Shown here: positions 10,190 to 22,575 of the stretch, in pieces | How positions within the stretch are numbered: position 1 is the stretch's first letter | How the letters are laid out: each line of letters opens with the position of its first letter | NCBI RefSeq assembly: GCF_040054535.1 | Contig: NC_090797.1 | Location: 15,473,001-15,537,000 of the forward strand | Source: Antennarius striatus | Taxonomy: Eukaryota > Chordata > Actinopteri > Lophiiformes > Antennariidae | Length of the DNA: 64,000 bases | Direction of reading: 5' to 3' | Translations under genes and position numbers: made by a program | The notes under the pieces: model-generated | Database searches by the model: none | What the model was told of the DNA's origin: nothing | The model's input: the letters and a program-made list of their open reading frames with translations, nothing else

Positions 10190-10450
10190 CCACAGCCCTC
10201 ACATGAGCAGTGAGCACAACCACTGGTGAACTGTTCCTCTCTACCTGAGTTGGCATGTTCCTGAATGGAATGTTACTCCTGTTTTCAAAATAAACTTCCT
10301 CCCTATCTTTAGTTAAACTGTTGTCCTTGTTCATGGGCTGTGGCTGTTGTGGGAGGGCCCTCCCCTCATCAGCCACGTCATGGACAGGACATGTGGGTGT
10401 GTTCTGTTCTTCTCTACACAATCTGAAGGAAACACAATCTTGAATCACAC
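10190..10450 (-). mobile_element. Retrovirus-like Gag fossil fragment
   Basis: The minus-strand translation resembles the upstream Gag-like part at 58.24-58.48 kb (shared SNIPFRNMPTQ) but is more diverged, so it is an older or different member of the same family. Broken; no LTR could be assigned to it. Confidence 0.45.
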
Positions 10451-12095
10451 CCCTAGTAAATTTTATATCATCTTACATTTTTTCTAATTTCTTTCTGTTC
10501 ATTCTTTTCTCAAAAGTTGTTTTAAGACTTTTTTAAAATACCTCATATTTTCTAAACTAGTTTTATTTGACATCTTTGCACTCAGACCCCACATAATTCC
10601 TAGTCTCACTTTTTTGTCCCACAACTTAAGACTTAAGTGCTAGAAACACAAATTTATGCATAAGTTTGGACTTTAAACCTTGATTTGGAGCTTTTAACTA
10701 ACGTGGTCTAATTTAATTTACGACTGTATGGACAAACACAATAAAACCTAACAGCATAAATAAAGTGCAGAGACCGTACAATAGTCATAGATCCCACTGG
10801 ATCTCAAGTTAGACGCTACATGGTACGAGATACGTCATCATCAATGACGTGACACCCAAGTACCACCCAGCAGATCTCCCGTTTATCACCTCCCCCACAA
10901 TGAGTAGCAGTTTGATGACCTTCCTGTCCTTGACTTGTTTAAAAGGCCTCATTTTTATTTTTATGACATTCATTACTTGTGAGTTCGTTGTTCTGGGATC
11001 AGAAAATGGTCTCCTCAGACCTTCAATCAGATTTACAGACCACTTGTTCAGTCTATCAACTGTTTAATTTGATTATTTGGCTGGAATTTAGTTCATCTTT
11101 ATTTTGGCAAGCTTGCATAAAGTTACCCCAGGTATCTGATTTTCACTCGGCGGCGGCCGCCATTTTGTGAACCACCGTCTAGGCACATGTCGCTGTTCTG
11201 AGCAGTTAGTGGTTCTACCAGTTTAACCTTATCTAAGCTGGTTTTACCTTTTTTTAAAGCCTTCCAAACATCACATTCTGTCTCTGACCATTCGCTCCAT
11301 TCATTTCACACAATCCCTATTTATCACATTCACAAATTCACCGTCCATTTCATACAATACAACACAATATTCAATTAAACACTTTATCATGTTTACCAAA
11401 TCCCAGTCGGAAGGACTTTAACCCAAGAGATATTAACCAAAATCGCCATTTGGAGGGACTCCAATCCCAGGGATATTAACCAAAATCTCTGTTCGGGACC
11501 CGAACCCACAATGGTACTTTACCGGAAGGACTCCAACCTGCACTTACCTTGTACTGTATATTACTGAACTGAGCTTATAACATTATCACTCCCTTCTTTA
11601 TAGATGACAGCCAAGTCACCTATCTGCTCTTGAAATGTGACTTTCATATCATCAATTATTACGAGCAAGGGGAGCTAGTGTTTAAGTAGGTGCTGGCTCA
11701 TCTACACTTTCTGTGCAATAATCCTCTACCAAAACAATCTCCCATTCAGAACCATCATCGTTTGACTGCCCCCCTTCCACAAGCAGTGGAGTTACAGTCT
11801 CAGTAAACTGACACAAAATGGTATCAGAAAGATCATTAATAAAAGCAAAAGCCTTCTTCACAGCATTTATATCAACATCTGCCCTGACTCCCTTCATTAC
11901 AACTGAGCATCCTGGATCATTTCACACAGTGCCATTCTTTTGCTGACTTTGGCAATAAATAATATGGGGGGGGGGGCTGATGAAAGGTTAGACGTGTTCC
12001 AGTCCCTGTTCTGGCACCATTATTTTTCCCTTTGTAACCAAGTATCAATTTGTCCCTCCTTCAATAGCAAACAAATGAGGATGAGATCAGACTCA
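10451..12095. other. Unassigned, no supported gene
   Basis: AT-rich sequence. A 71-codon acidic open frame at 11682-11897 (minus) matches no family I recognise. Near 11410-11520 the phrase GATATTAACCAAAATC occurs twice about 60 bp apart, followed by a short palindrome TTCGGGACCCGAA. I see no convincing gene or element boundary. Confidence 0.4.
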
Positions 12096-12208
12096 AAGGT
12101 ACTCAACAGGTACTCAACAGGTACTCAACAGGTACTCACCAGGTACTCAACAGGTACTCAACAGGTACTCACCAGGTACTCAACAGGTACTCAACAGGTA
12201 CTCACCAG
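12096..12208. repeat. 11-bp minisatellite, about 10 units
   Basis: Tandem ACTCAACAGGT units, every third one or so reading ACTCACCAGGT, giving a higher-order 33-bp pattern. An open frame through it is incidental. Confidence 0.85.
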
Positions 12209-12276
12209 CAGTAGAATGCTGCCAAAGTAAAAAATAAATAAAATAAATAAAACCTTTATGGACTGGAAAGTACCAA

Positions 12277-12575
12277 ATGTAGCCACAAGAGGACACAAGC
12301 CAGTGTCTTATTGTGCCATTCCCAAGCCCAGATAAATGCAGCGGGTTGAGTCAGGAAGGGCATCTGACATAAAACTTTTGCCAAATCAAACATGTGAATC
12401 AAACCTATGACTTCCATACCGGATCGGTCGAGGCCAGGGTTAACAACGACCACCATCGGTGCTGTTGACCTACAGGGTGCCGGTGGAAATTGGACAACTG
12501 TTGGTCGAAGAAGGAGAGGAAGGGAAGTGTGTCCATAGGAAGAGAGAGAAGAGTACGGGAAGAGTATAGGACTGA
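12277..12575 (+). mobile_element. RTE-type LINE 5' region fragment
   Basis: Matches the non-coding 5' region at 4951-5260 (for example TACCGGATCGGTCGAGGCC) but stops before the endonuclease ORF. It is joined directly to Harbinger-like internal sequence. Confidence 0.65.
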
Positions 12576-13150
12576 GTTTGATTGTTCAGTTGTTTTACCA
12601 CCAACATAACGGTCTTTTCACGCACACAAATGTGCTCTCATCTATATCAGGTTCTGTTGAATAGGGAAATATATTTAAATGTTTTATTGTTGTGTAAATA
12701 AAATAGTAAATCTGCATATGAACGTTACAAAAACAGTTGAGAAAAATATTCATACCGTTGCGTATACCAATATTATATAAGAACTGAAATCAAAAGATGA
12801 CATGTAGCTTGTTTGCATGGTTTCCTTGATACAGTAACAGACAAAACTGCTTTAGTTCTAACATCAGTGGCTGTGACATTGTACTGCCTATAACTGCTAT
12901 AAAGGTCCTCCAAGTTTTATTTTCCGTCTGTTTTAGTCACGATACACACAGGAGTTCATAATTGATAAAAAGAAGAAGAAATCAGCACGAAATTGAAGAA
13001 AACAAAGGTGGTCTAATATTTTATGTTACTGATTGTCCTCTTCCCATTGCTTCACATTCTGGTGGAATACAGAGTGACATTTATCCTCTACTGAAGTATT
13101 AACACATTCTCATCCTTTTTTAACAGACATTAGCAGAAGGGACCCAAATA
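12576..13150 (+). mobile_element. Harbinger-type internal fragment
   Basis: Strongly similar to 15510-16020 and partly to 17160-17460 inside the composite Harbinger element, in the same order and orientation. No terminal repeats are seen here, so this is a detached internal piece. Confidence 0.55.
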
Positions 13151-14800
13151 CACAGAGCATCACAGTGAATTAGACGCGAAAAAGTGAAAAAGTGGGGTTC
13201 GTCTGACATTCGGGTTCTAGAAATTATACCCATTCACAACGCTAGATGGCGCCAGATATCTTTAAAGCGAATGCTGAACTTATCTTCCCAGGCTAAAACG
13301 AACCCTGTTTCGAAGAAGAAAAAGAAAAATAGCGGCAAGAAAGAAAATAAGAAAATAAGAGAAGAGATAACAGAAAATGGAGAAACGTTCAGATTTTAAG
13401 ACGTGACAGTTTTTGTATGATTTGAATGAGGGAAAATAAAAGATACAAAATTACTTTTTCTCTTGAATATATTGTTATAATCACTTGTTTCAGATGTATT
13501 TTAAATATTTTCTGTATAAAAATTAAATTTGGTGTTCAAAAAGTCTCTTTTCAAACTTGAGTCTTGAAAAAGAGGGGGTGGTCTTATAATCAGGGTGGTC
13601 TTATACGGTAATTAGAATCATAATAGTGATGTCAGTGTATGTGTGTCTGTCTATGTGTATCATAATGGTGTTGTTGTGTGTGTTTGTATTCATCTCAGTG
13701 TTCATAGGTGTGTTTTCTTCAATGCTCTGTCTGGCTCCTTAAGAAAACAGAAAATCTTTCTCTTCTGCCCACGCGCTCGAAAGGAGGGGTTGTGAAGGGG
13801 GGGTTTGGTTGAACGGGGGATTTCTTTTGCAGCTTCTGCACCTTCATATATTTTCCTTCACTACACGCACCAACCTCCAAACCTCTGCTCTGACAACTCA
13901 CAGCAGCCTTAACGGCTCAACACAACGTCAATCTACACTTTGTTATTACCTTTAATGCACTTTCAACACACTTTCTACTATTCCATCTACAGCACATATG
14001 TTTTAATCCCAGTCAAACACAATCAATCAGACTTTTTGTTTTTCCAGCTCACACATTCACACCTGAGCTCAGCAATCATACACTCAGTTACACAGAATCA
14101 CTTATGACGTCCAAGCAAACAGTTTTCCCCACTCATAAAAAACAAACAAAAAAAACAACAACTTTATTGTGTCCCAAGCTTGTATTTTCAGATTATTTGA
14201 TTGGTATGCTTGTACTTTCGGTGGGCTTATCAGTCACACAAATTCTCATTGGCTCTGATCTTCCCATACACGTATGGTCGGATCTTATCAAACACACACT
14301 AACTCTGGGTGACCTTATTTCAGCCGGGTGACGTTTTAAGAAATGCACCCCTATGTATACACGGATGTATGCCAGACACTGAAAGACTCATTTTATAGTT
14401 TAAAGTTTATATCAATTACTTATACAGTTTATGCATCCATACGCCCCTTTTATTTCAGAGGAAAATGTGTGCAGAAGGGGGACTTCAATTTAGATTAGAT
14501 TCAACTTAGATTCATGCTCATGAAGTGATTGTTACATTTGGCTGCAGCCTTTTTCTATGTTATTTCACAAATTATGGTTCCTAAATTTTGCTTTATATTA
14601 CTTTATTCACTTACATTACACTTATATTTTTTACTTGATTTCTTTCTTTTTTATCGGCCTGTTATATTGTTTAGTTGCAGTCCAAGGGTCGGATCACTAT
14701 CTTTCAACTCCTCAACATCTTTGTCCAAGTCAAACCATGCATGCAATTCTCTTTGACTCTTCTCGCGAGATTTTTCAGGCAGTCCGCCAACTGCAACCTG
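13151..14800. other. Unassigned, decayed repeats
   Basis: Near 13560-13612 a GGTGGTCTTATA motif repeats and ends in TATACGGTAA, the usual terminus of a pogo-like fish element, but no partner end was found. Around 13700-13900 there is purine- and pyrimidine-rich sequence. No gene is supported. Confidence 0.35.
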
Positions 14801-15079
14801 AGATGCCAATTTTTTATTTATTCATTTATTTGTTTAACCTTTTTTATCCAGGTTAGCCTGATTGGGTCTATTTCACGAAGGCAGGGTTCACCTACCCTGA
14901 GGTAAACCCGTGGTTCTGGGTTGCTTTACCCTGAACTTGGAAAAACCAGGGATTTCGGTTTCCCAGACGCGGTTCAGGGTTAGTTTTTCTAACCCAGAGT
15001 AAATTGACCCGCAGTTTAACTGACACGACAACTTGAAAAAAAGCCATCATCAATAGAGTCCCGATTCATCGATTCACCA

Positions 15080-15260
15080 TGACGACGGACGAGACGCGCA
15101 CCGCAGCGCTTTACGGAAGTCAGAGTACAGATTTTAATTTATGAATAGAAAGACTTTGAGGACATTTTCAGAAGAAAGAGATCAGCGTTGCAGAGGCAAA
15201 GAAGAGCGAGATGTCGTGGGAGTGAATCGCTGCTCAAGTCGATGCGTAAGTTCTAAGTCC
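15080..15260 (+). pseudogene. Harbinger Myb/SANT-like protein remnant 1
   Basis: Starts MTTDETRTAALYGSQ. After a stop it continues with VAEAKKSEMSWE and IAAQVDA, the tail of a Myb/SANT-like DNA-binding domain found in Harbinger elements. Broken by stops; a non-functional fragment. Confidence 0.4.
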
Positions 15261-16027
15261 GTTGCACTCACGGTAAAAATACGGAAGTAAACGGCTTCAA
15301 TAATAGTTTATTAATTTATTTTATTTAGGTGCGATCCAGTGGGGGGAGAAGGGCACGTCAGTAGCTGAGAATGAAGTATAAAAACATCGTTCACACAGGT
15401 CAGACTTCATCATCTCGTTATGGATCTTCTTCATCCTCATTATGTTTGATCTTCTTCTTCTTCTTCTGTTTCTTATGTTTGGTATTGTACAGTAAATATT
15501 AAGTGGACGTTTGACTGTTCGGTTGTTTAATCCCCAACATAACGCTCTCTTCACGCACATAAATGCGCTCTCATCTATATCAGGTTCTGTTAAAAAATGA
15601 AATACATTAAAATGTTTTATTGTTGTGTAGATGAAACAGTAAATCGGCATATGAACGTTACAAAAACAGTTGAAGGATATTCACACCATTGCGTACACCG
15701 ATATTATCTAAGACCTGAAATCAAGACCTGACATTACCTCGTTTCATACAGTCATAGCCAAAACTGCTTTAGTTCATACAACAGTGGCCGTGGCATAGTA
15801 CTGCTTATAACCGCTTTAAGGTATTCCAGGTTTTATTTTCTGTCTGTTTTAGTCACATGATACACAGGAGTTAATAATGATTAAAAAAAAGAAAGAAATT
15901 AACAAGAAATTGAAGAAAACAAAGGTGGGATAATATTTTATGTTACTGATTGTTCTCTTCCCATTCTGGTGGAATACAGAGTGACATTTATCCTCTACTG
16001 AAGTATTAACAGATTCTCATCCCTTTT

Positions 16028-16106
16028 TAAAGAGAACTGATAAAGAGAACTGATAAAGAGAACTGATAAAGAGAACTGATAAAGAGAACTGATAAAGAGA
16101 ACTGTC
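16028..16106. repeat. 13-bp tandem repeat, about 6 units
   Basis: Perfect AAGAGAACTGATA-type units in tandem within the Harbinger element. The unit occurs once, as AGAGAACTGTC, in the parallel copy near 18733, so it expanded locally. Confidence 0.85.
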
Positions 16107-16761
16107 CGACAGGATATGACAGGACATCTGAACGCGATACAACAAAAATTAAAATCTCTGTGAATTAGAAACTCCATCAAGAGGCTCCTCGTCAAACGGA
16201 CATGACATGTTGACCTCTGAAATACGGAGTTATTATTAAACCTTACTTCGGTCAGACTCTCCGTCCGACAGAACCAGGAAATGAAGCCGCATGAGCGGCG
16301 GTGAAAGGGGGCGGAGTCAAAAGAAACCCTGGGTTTGTGGAATGAAACCTGCTCCCGACCAGGTTATGTTCAGAGAGTCTGTTACTGCGGTAACAAACCA
16401 GAGGTTAAGTTCACCTCGCGTCATGAAACAGGTCAGGGTTACTGCTCTAACTCTGGGTTAACTTACCTCCCTTTGTGAAAATGAAAGTCCTGGTTTTCCC
16501 TGATTTCAGGGTTAACTCACCCTGGTTGTCCACTAAACTTGCTTTTTAAATGGCCCCACGTCACGAAGCGGGACTAACGACCCCCGAGTACAACCTGGGG
16601 TTCTGGGTTGCTTCACCCTGAACTTGGAAACCCAGGGTTTTCGGTTTCACAAGCGCTTCTCTGGGTTATTTTTTGTAACCCAGGGTAAGTTGACCCGCAG
16701 TTTAACAGGCGCGACGCCACTTTAAAAAGCCATCATCAATGGAGCCCAGATTCAACGAGTC

Positions 16762-16935
16762 ACCATGACGACAGACTAGACGCGCTCCTCGTTACTTCAC
16801 GCAGTTGAAGTGCAGATTGTAATCCACCTGTATGAAGACTTAGAGGACATGTTATGAAAAGAGGAACAGCGTTGCAGCTGTAAAGAAGAGAGAGATGACT
16901 TGAAACTGCTGCTCAAGTCGATGCGTACGTCTAAA
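16762..16935 (+). pseudogene. Harbinger Myb/SANT-like protein remnant 2
   Basis: A parallel of the remnant at 15080-15260, with the same ATGACGACAGAC start context and the closing GCTGCTCAAGTCGATGCGTA. More decayed. Confidence 0.35.
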
Positions 16936-18594
16936 CGTAGTCCGTGGGACTCACGGTACAATTACGGAGGTAAACACCTTGAATAATAGTTTATTAAATT
17001 ATTTTATTAGATACAATCCAGCGGGGGAGAAGCGCACATGTCAACAGCTGAGAACGAAGTTTAAAAACATCGTTCACACAGGTCAGACTTCTGCATCATC
17101 TCGTTAGCGATCCTCCTCTTCCTCATTATAACATAATGACATTGTACAGTAAATAATTAGTGGACTTTAGGCTTTTCAGTTGTTTTATCGCCAACAGAAT
17201 GCTCCTGTCACACACACACATGTGCTCTCATCTGTAGGCATTCCATGTTTAATTCTCTGTGTCTTTTAGTCAAATAATGCATAATTGATAAAAAGAAAAA
17301 TAAATTAACAGGAAATTGAAGAAAAGAAAGGTGGTCAAATATTTTCTGTTACCGATTGTTCCTATTGCTTAACATTCTGGTGCGATACAGAGTGACATTT
17401 AGCCTCCACTGAAGGATCAACACTCTCATCTTTTTCTAACAGAACAAGCAGGACAATCCGTCACATCCAATGTACAGATAGAGGCTCAGTGAACACCAGC
17501 GGTTCTTTCTGTGGCATTCATGTGCAGCTGTATGTTTGATGTCCTCCTCATGTATTTCCAGCTGTTTGTTACAGAAGTTTATCCCAATTCGCTTTCTATG
17601 AAATACAGACAACAGATAAAAAAATGGTTTCTTTGGACCTCCAGATTAGGAGGGCAGATTTGAACATACAAATACAAAGTTAGAGGTGGGTGTTGTTCAC
17701 AAGTGAATCGTGTTGAATATTAGAATGTTCACCACTAAAATGATCTAAGAAATAACTTTGTATTTATAAGTAATAAAGATGACCAAATGAAATGTATATT
17801 GTATGTTTTTATTGCCCACTGTGGTGATGGTGAGTTACACAGACTCTGAAATGATTCTGGCAGATGGAGTCACTGCTCTGTCACCCTGGATAGCTGGCAG
17901 GTGGACGGGGTCATCATCGGGGTGTTCAGTTTGTGGGGTAGGGTGCTGTTCTCCTCTGATAGCGGCAATACTACTATGAAGAACAGGTCCTCTCAGGAAT
18001 CATCCTGAGGTGTCATAGACACTGGAAACGGCCTTTCAGCAGAACTATGGTCATCTCCTACCGGGCTCTCGTCCTGCGGTGAACCCATGTGAAGTTCTAT
18101 TGGGGACCTGGGTTAGTAAGGGGTCAGCAGCCTCGGTTGGGCATGGGTAACCCCTGTCCCCCAGAAAACAACCGTCAGACTCCTGTGATGGAAAGTAGAT
18201 TCATTAGAGTGGATTAAACGATGGAGACAAGTGGATTATTGTGCTAATCTTTAGTTACTGCATTAGTCTGTTGCTCAGGTGAGACTCATCATACACCTGT
18301 GAGTCAGGAACCGATCAGGACCGCTCAGTCTCCACATCAGTATGCTATGCTTGTTCTGGAGGGTTCTGTTGGGTGTTAATCAGATTTCTACATCATTCAC
18401 CTGCAATCCTGTGGAACTCCTCCTTGATGATCCTGAAGGGTTTCTCTCCAGGGAAATAGAAGAACTGGGGTCAAAGTTTAAAGGCGAGGCGCACTGAGCA
18501 TCTCCCACATTATATAGGAGAATCACCGCTTGCAAATAAAAAATGAAAAACTGAACGGAGCGCTACACGCAGCGCTGCTGCAGATGTGAAGATG

Positions 18595-18609
18595 GGTGTG
18601 TGTGTGTGT

Positions 18610-18701
<92 letters not shown>
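18595..18701. repeat. (TG)n microsatellite
   Basis: About 107 bp of TG with one interruption (TATG), inside the second Harbinger half. Open frames of alternating C/V or T/H across it are not genes. Confidence 0.95.
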
Positions 18702-19460
18702 TACCGATCATACTGATCGGTACCGATCATACAGAGAACTGTCTGGATATGACGGGACATCTGAACGCGATACAAACATATTTAATTCTCTGTGAATGAA
18801 TGCGAAAAAACCATCAAGGGGCTCCACGTCAAACGGACATGACATGTTCGCCTCTAAAATACCTCTGAAATATGGAGTTATTTATTAAACCTTACTTCGG
18901 TCAGACTCTCCGTCCGACAGAACCAGGAAATGAAGCTGCACGAGCGGCGGTGAAAGGGGGTGGAGTCAAAAGAAACCCTGGGTTTGTGGAATAAAACCTG
19001 CTCCCGACCAGGTTATGTTCAGAGAGTCTGTTACTGCGGTAACGAACCCAGAGGTTCACTTTATCTCGCTACGTGAAACAGGCCAGGGTTACTGCTCTAA
19101 CTGTGGGTTCAGTTACCCTCCTTTGTGAAACAGAGAACCGTGATTTCAGGGTTAACTTACTCTGGGTTACCTCTGCACATGCTTTGTGACACGGCTCCTC
19201 CTCCAGACCAGGCTAGCTTCAGAGTCTGTTACTCTGGTAACAACCCTACAGGTTTACCTCATGACACAGGCTAGGTTTACTCCTCTGACTCTGGGTTAAG
19301 TTACCTCCTTTTGTGACACCGCAAGCCCTGGTTTTCCCTGATTTCAGGCTTAACTTACCCAGGTTTTCCACTAAACCGGCTTTGTGAAACGGACCCATTG
19401 AGATTAAAAATCACTTTTTTAAGAGGGAGCTGGGCCAAGAAGGCAACAAAAAGTTTCAGA

Positions 19461-20436
19461 CACACAGATCATTTCAGATAAAAAATAAATTACAACATTT
19501 TACCGATAAGAGATGTACAGTATAAAATAGACATCAATAAAGACAACAAACAACAAGTGATTTGAGCCATAGGCTATGGGGAGAAACAGTTGCATGTTTC
19601 AGCATCTGCCCTACCCTTAACCATTAACCAATTTAACTTGGTCTTTTAATAAAACGCCAGTTGGATGATCAGGAATGTCTCTCAAATCAAACCGCTCCTT
19701 CTCCCGATCAAATTCACCTTCCATGACTGCAGCTGTTGCTCCCAGAGCAGAGTTCCCAGAACTCGGAGGTCCCAGACCTCAGACTAGTCACAGTGTTTCT
19801 TGGACAGAGGAGGACAACTGTCTCACAACAAGACAGCTACGAGCCTCACAATTCCTCAACACAAACAATTCACTATTTCTCAGCGCGCCATTTCAAACGA
19901 GGAATTCTAGTCCTCCAGATTCTTTACCAAATAGTAAAGAACGGACAACCTCCAGGACCAAATAGTCCCACTGGACACTCTAGATGTCTCAATTACTCTT
20001 TATTAAGTGCACAACAGTCCTTTGATTTCAAGCAAACAACCTCCCAGTCCAGAAATTTTTGAAGGGAGTGGAACCCTTCGGGATTTACAACCTTTTCGTG
20101 ATAGGACGCCGCCTTCACAGGGCACGTCTAAACCCTTTCTGCTGCCTTGCCAGACAGCCAGGGCATTTCAACCTGTTTAAGAGGAACACGCCGGTATCCT
20201 CCAGGTCCTCTAACCCAGGACAAATAAAACAGGCCTTTCAGAAAAACATTTCCAGTCACAGTCACAATTTAGCTTATTCAAAAAACATGAGTTCAAATCA
20301 AAAAAAAAATTGACGGACCTTAGGTTCAGTATCAGTTTACAGACGGAAGATCAATTTTAGAGTAAGAATGGTCCTCTTACCTTTTCAAGTGATGGCACCT
20401 GAAGTTCAGTCTGTCAAACCAACACCTCAGCCCAAG
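19461..20436 (-). mobile_element. Retroviral leader/Gag-region fossil (tentative)
   Basis: Lies immediately downstream, on the minus strand, of an LTR and a tRNA-Trp primer-binding site, so it should be the leader and start of the internal region. Coding traces are weak and broken, and I recognise no domain. Its outer end and second LTR were not found. Confidence 0.4.
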
Positions 20437-20454
20437 ATCACGTCGGGGTCACCA
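20437..20454 (-). other. Primer-binding site for tRNA-Trp
   Basis: On the plus strand these 18 bases end GTCGGGGTCACCA, identical to the 3' end of vertebrate tRNA-Trp including CCA. On the minus strand this is a canonical PBS, 3 bp from the LTR end. Confidence 0.75.
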
Positions 20455-20457
20455 AAT

Positions 20458-20866
20458 TGTTAGGAGGCGATTCTCTTCTCTGGCCTCCGCGTGTTCCTTT
20501 ATTTTGGGTAGTGAAAATGTTGGTCACGAAAAGAGACTGGAAACAGATGAAAAGTTCTTTGAAGCTTTATTACAGAATATTCTGGGCACAAAAGGCTTAT
20601 ACATATGCAGTGCTAGTGTGCAATGAAATACAGAAATCACTCAGTATTTATGTTCTTCAGTAGGCGTGTCTTAACATCAGACAATATTTCACCACACTCA
20701 GTTCCCATGTGAAACTAACAGGCCTGTCTCTTCTCAGTAAAACAACCTTCAGATCACATCCTTTTTAGACACAAGTTACAGCGCATATACTTCCATTCCT
20801 ATATATGGTAACACCTTAATACATCTGAAAGGCACAGCGCATATTGTCATATTAGGACGTGAAACA
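20458..20866 (-). mobile_element. Retroviral 5' LTR (fossil)
   Basis: A 409-bp segment with TGTT...AACA ends, read on the minus strand. AATAAA lies near 20570 (minus) and the U5 end meets the tRNA-Trp primer site. Its outer end abuts a Ty3/gypsy coding fossil, which implies insertion into that older element. The family uses a tRNA-Trp primer, as some alpha-like retroviruses do. Internal region largely lost. Confidence 0.65.
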
Positions 20867-22140
20867 TGCTCCACGAAGCAGAACCAGCCGAAACCGGTCT
20901 CACTACAAAAATGCTGAGGCCACACAGGAATACATCACTTGGCAGTAAGATTAGGGATGAACTTGCCCAGGAAGTTGATGTTTCCCATGGCTCGCAAGAC
21001 ACCCTTTTGGTCGGTGGAGGCAGGCATGTCCAATTATGGCTTGCACTTTTGACTGATCAGGTTCCACACCTTCACTTGTGACCTTGACTCCCAGGAAGGT
21101 CATCTCTGTGACACAGAAGAGACACTTGTCCCTGTTTAGTTTCAGTTAACTTTTTTTTATTCTCTGTAATAGTTTCTCCAGTCTCCCATCATGTTGCTGT
21201 TGTGTTGTTCCCCAAACAAACAGGTTCTATATAGAATCTTGTGCCTTCCAGACTCTCAATTATGGACTCCATTGCTCCGTGGAAGTTCCCTGGCACTGAT
21301 TTGATGCCAAATGGGAGCATCACGAAACAGTAATGTCCAAATGGTGTGTTAAAGGTGATGTATTTGCTACTTTCTGGGTCCAGCCTCAGCTGCCAGAACC
21401 CATGTGAAGCATTCACTGCTTCATTTTCTTGGTATGTTGCTACTTGCGAAGGCTCTCTGAACGTCAGTACCTGTTGCCGTGTAAGTTCACTGGCGTGACA
21501 TATTTTTATTGCACTGTTTAATGTGAGGTCTGTCTCCCTCAACAGCTTCTCCCGGAGCTTCTTTTCATTAGTCCCAAAAACAATCTGGTGTCTAATCATA
21601 TGGTCTCTGAGATCGCCAAAATTGCAGGACTGAGCTTTAATCTTAAGGTCGGTGAGATAATTATCTCACCGACCCTGGGGCTGTAAGTGTGAGCAAAAGA
21701 CGTACCTCTCGTACGTTTCATTTTTCTTTGACAGGCAGTGCACATCAAATTTCTTCACAACCTTGTCAAACTTGCCTTTGTCATCAGGTTGAGCAAACAC
21801 AAACGTGTTGAAGACTCCTATTGCTTCTGGGCCGGCGACAATGAGCAACATGTTTATTTTTCTTTCCTGTGCTCGTTGATCCACTCCTACCGCCGCAATA
21901 TACAGCTGGAAATGCTGTTTGGAAGACCATCAATTTGCATCTACGTTTCCAGTCAGTTTCAACGGACCTTGTGGTTTTATTGCATCCATTTTGTTGTGTT
22001 GCGCCTCTTTTTTTACCCGACTCCACATAGCTCCCCAGCCTCAGGGGGCGCTGGTGATCCCAGGGATTCGGCCGAGGAGTCTTCCTCCACGGCTGTAGAA
22101 GAAGTGACATTAAACTACAATCTATGAGCGAGTCCAGTGC
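20867..22140 (-). mobile_element. Ty3/gypsy retrotransposon fossil
   Basis: In minus-strand order there are Gag-like traces (22.1-21.66 kb), further Gag/Pol-linker traces (21.6-21.48 kb), a reverse-transcriptase piece (21.44-21.2 kb, GFWQLRLDPES and FGHYCFVMLPFG) and the region after the RT (21.1-20.87 kb). Clearly broken in several places and incomplete. The far side is replaced by the retroviral LTR. Confidence 0.65.
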
Positions 22141-22239
22141 AGCCATTCGTTTTCCGCTCGCCTTGCCTTACAATAAAAATGGAGGATTACATATCTAAAC
22201 TCAAAATGTTTCTGATGCTTTTTTTCAGAAAGAGCGGCG

Positions 22240-22575
22240 CATGAATTTCATCCATCCATCCATCCATCCATCCATACATCATTTACCCTTTATCCAGGAC
22301 CGGGTCGCGGGGGCAACAGCGGGGATGCCCATACTTCTCTCTCCCCAGACACCTCCTCCAGCTCCTCTGGGGGGAGCCCGAGGCATTCCCAGGCCAGCCA
22401 AGACACATAGACCCTGCAGCGTGTCCTAGGTCTTCCTCAAGGTCTCCTCCCAGTAGGGCATACCTGGAACACCTCTCCTGGGAGGCATCCAGGAGGCATC
22501 CGGAACAGATGCCCGAGCCACCTCAGCTGGCTCCGCTCGAGGCGGAGGAGCAGCGGCTCTACTCCGAGCTCCTCC
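22240..22575 (-). mobile_element. Rex3-like LINE 3' end
   Basis: The minus-strand 3' end of Rex3: a terminal (GATG)n tail (seen here as CATC repeats at 22245-22272), preceded by conserved 3' coding sequence. It is 5'-truncated and joined at about 22575 to the plus-strand RTE endonuclease fragment. Confidence 0.7.

Larger units (their letters stand above)
14864..19396. mobile_element. Composite PIF/Harbinger element
   Basis: The outer ends are inverted repeats GGGTCTATTTCACGAAG and (reverse complement of the right end) GGGTCCGTTTCACAAAG. They are flanked by a 3-bp duplication ATT at 14861-14863 and 19397-19399, and the host repeat resumes across it. A second head-to-tail junction sits near 16550, where a right-type end meets a left-type end (GGCCCCACGTCACGAAG), and two right-type ends follow one another at 19140-19396. 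The element is therefore a partial dimer. Decayed Myb/SANT-like coding traces follow each left end. No intact DDE transposase was found. Confidence 0.65.

Noticed and set aside
12096-12208. CRISPR-like array
   Set aside because: Contiguous 11-bp units without unique spacers; a minisatellite in a vertebrate genome.
14529-14905. Overlapping Phe/Leu-rich open frames
   Set aside because: AT-rich sequence just before the Harbinger end; no domain, no splice context and no duplicate under constraint.
18523-18799. Poly-His/Thr and Cys/Val open frames
   Set aside because: Translations of a TG/CA microsatellite. The same applies at 38.2 kb, 51.5 kb and 62.6 kb.
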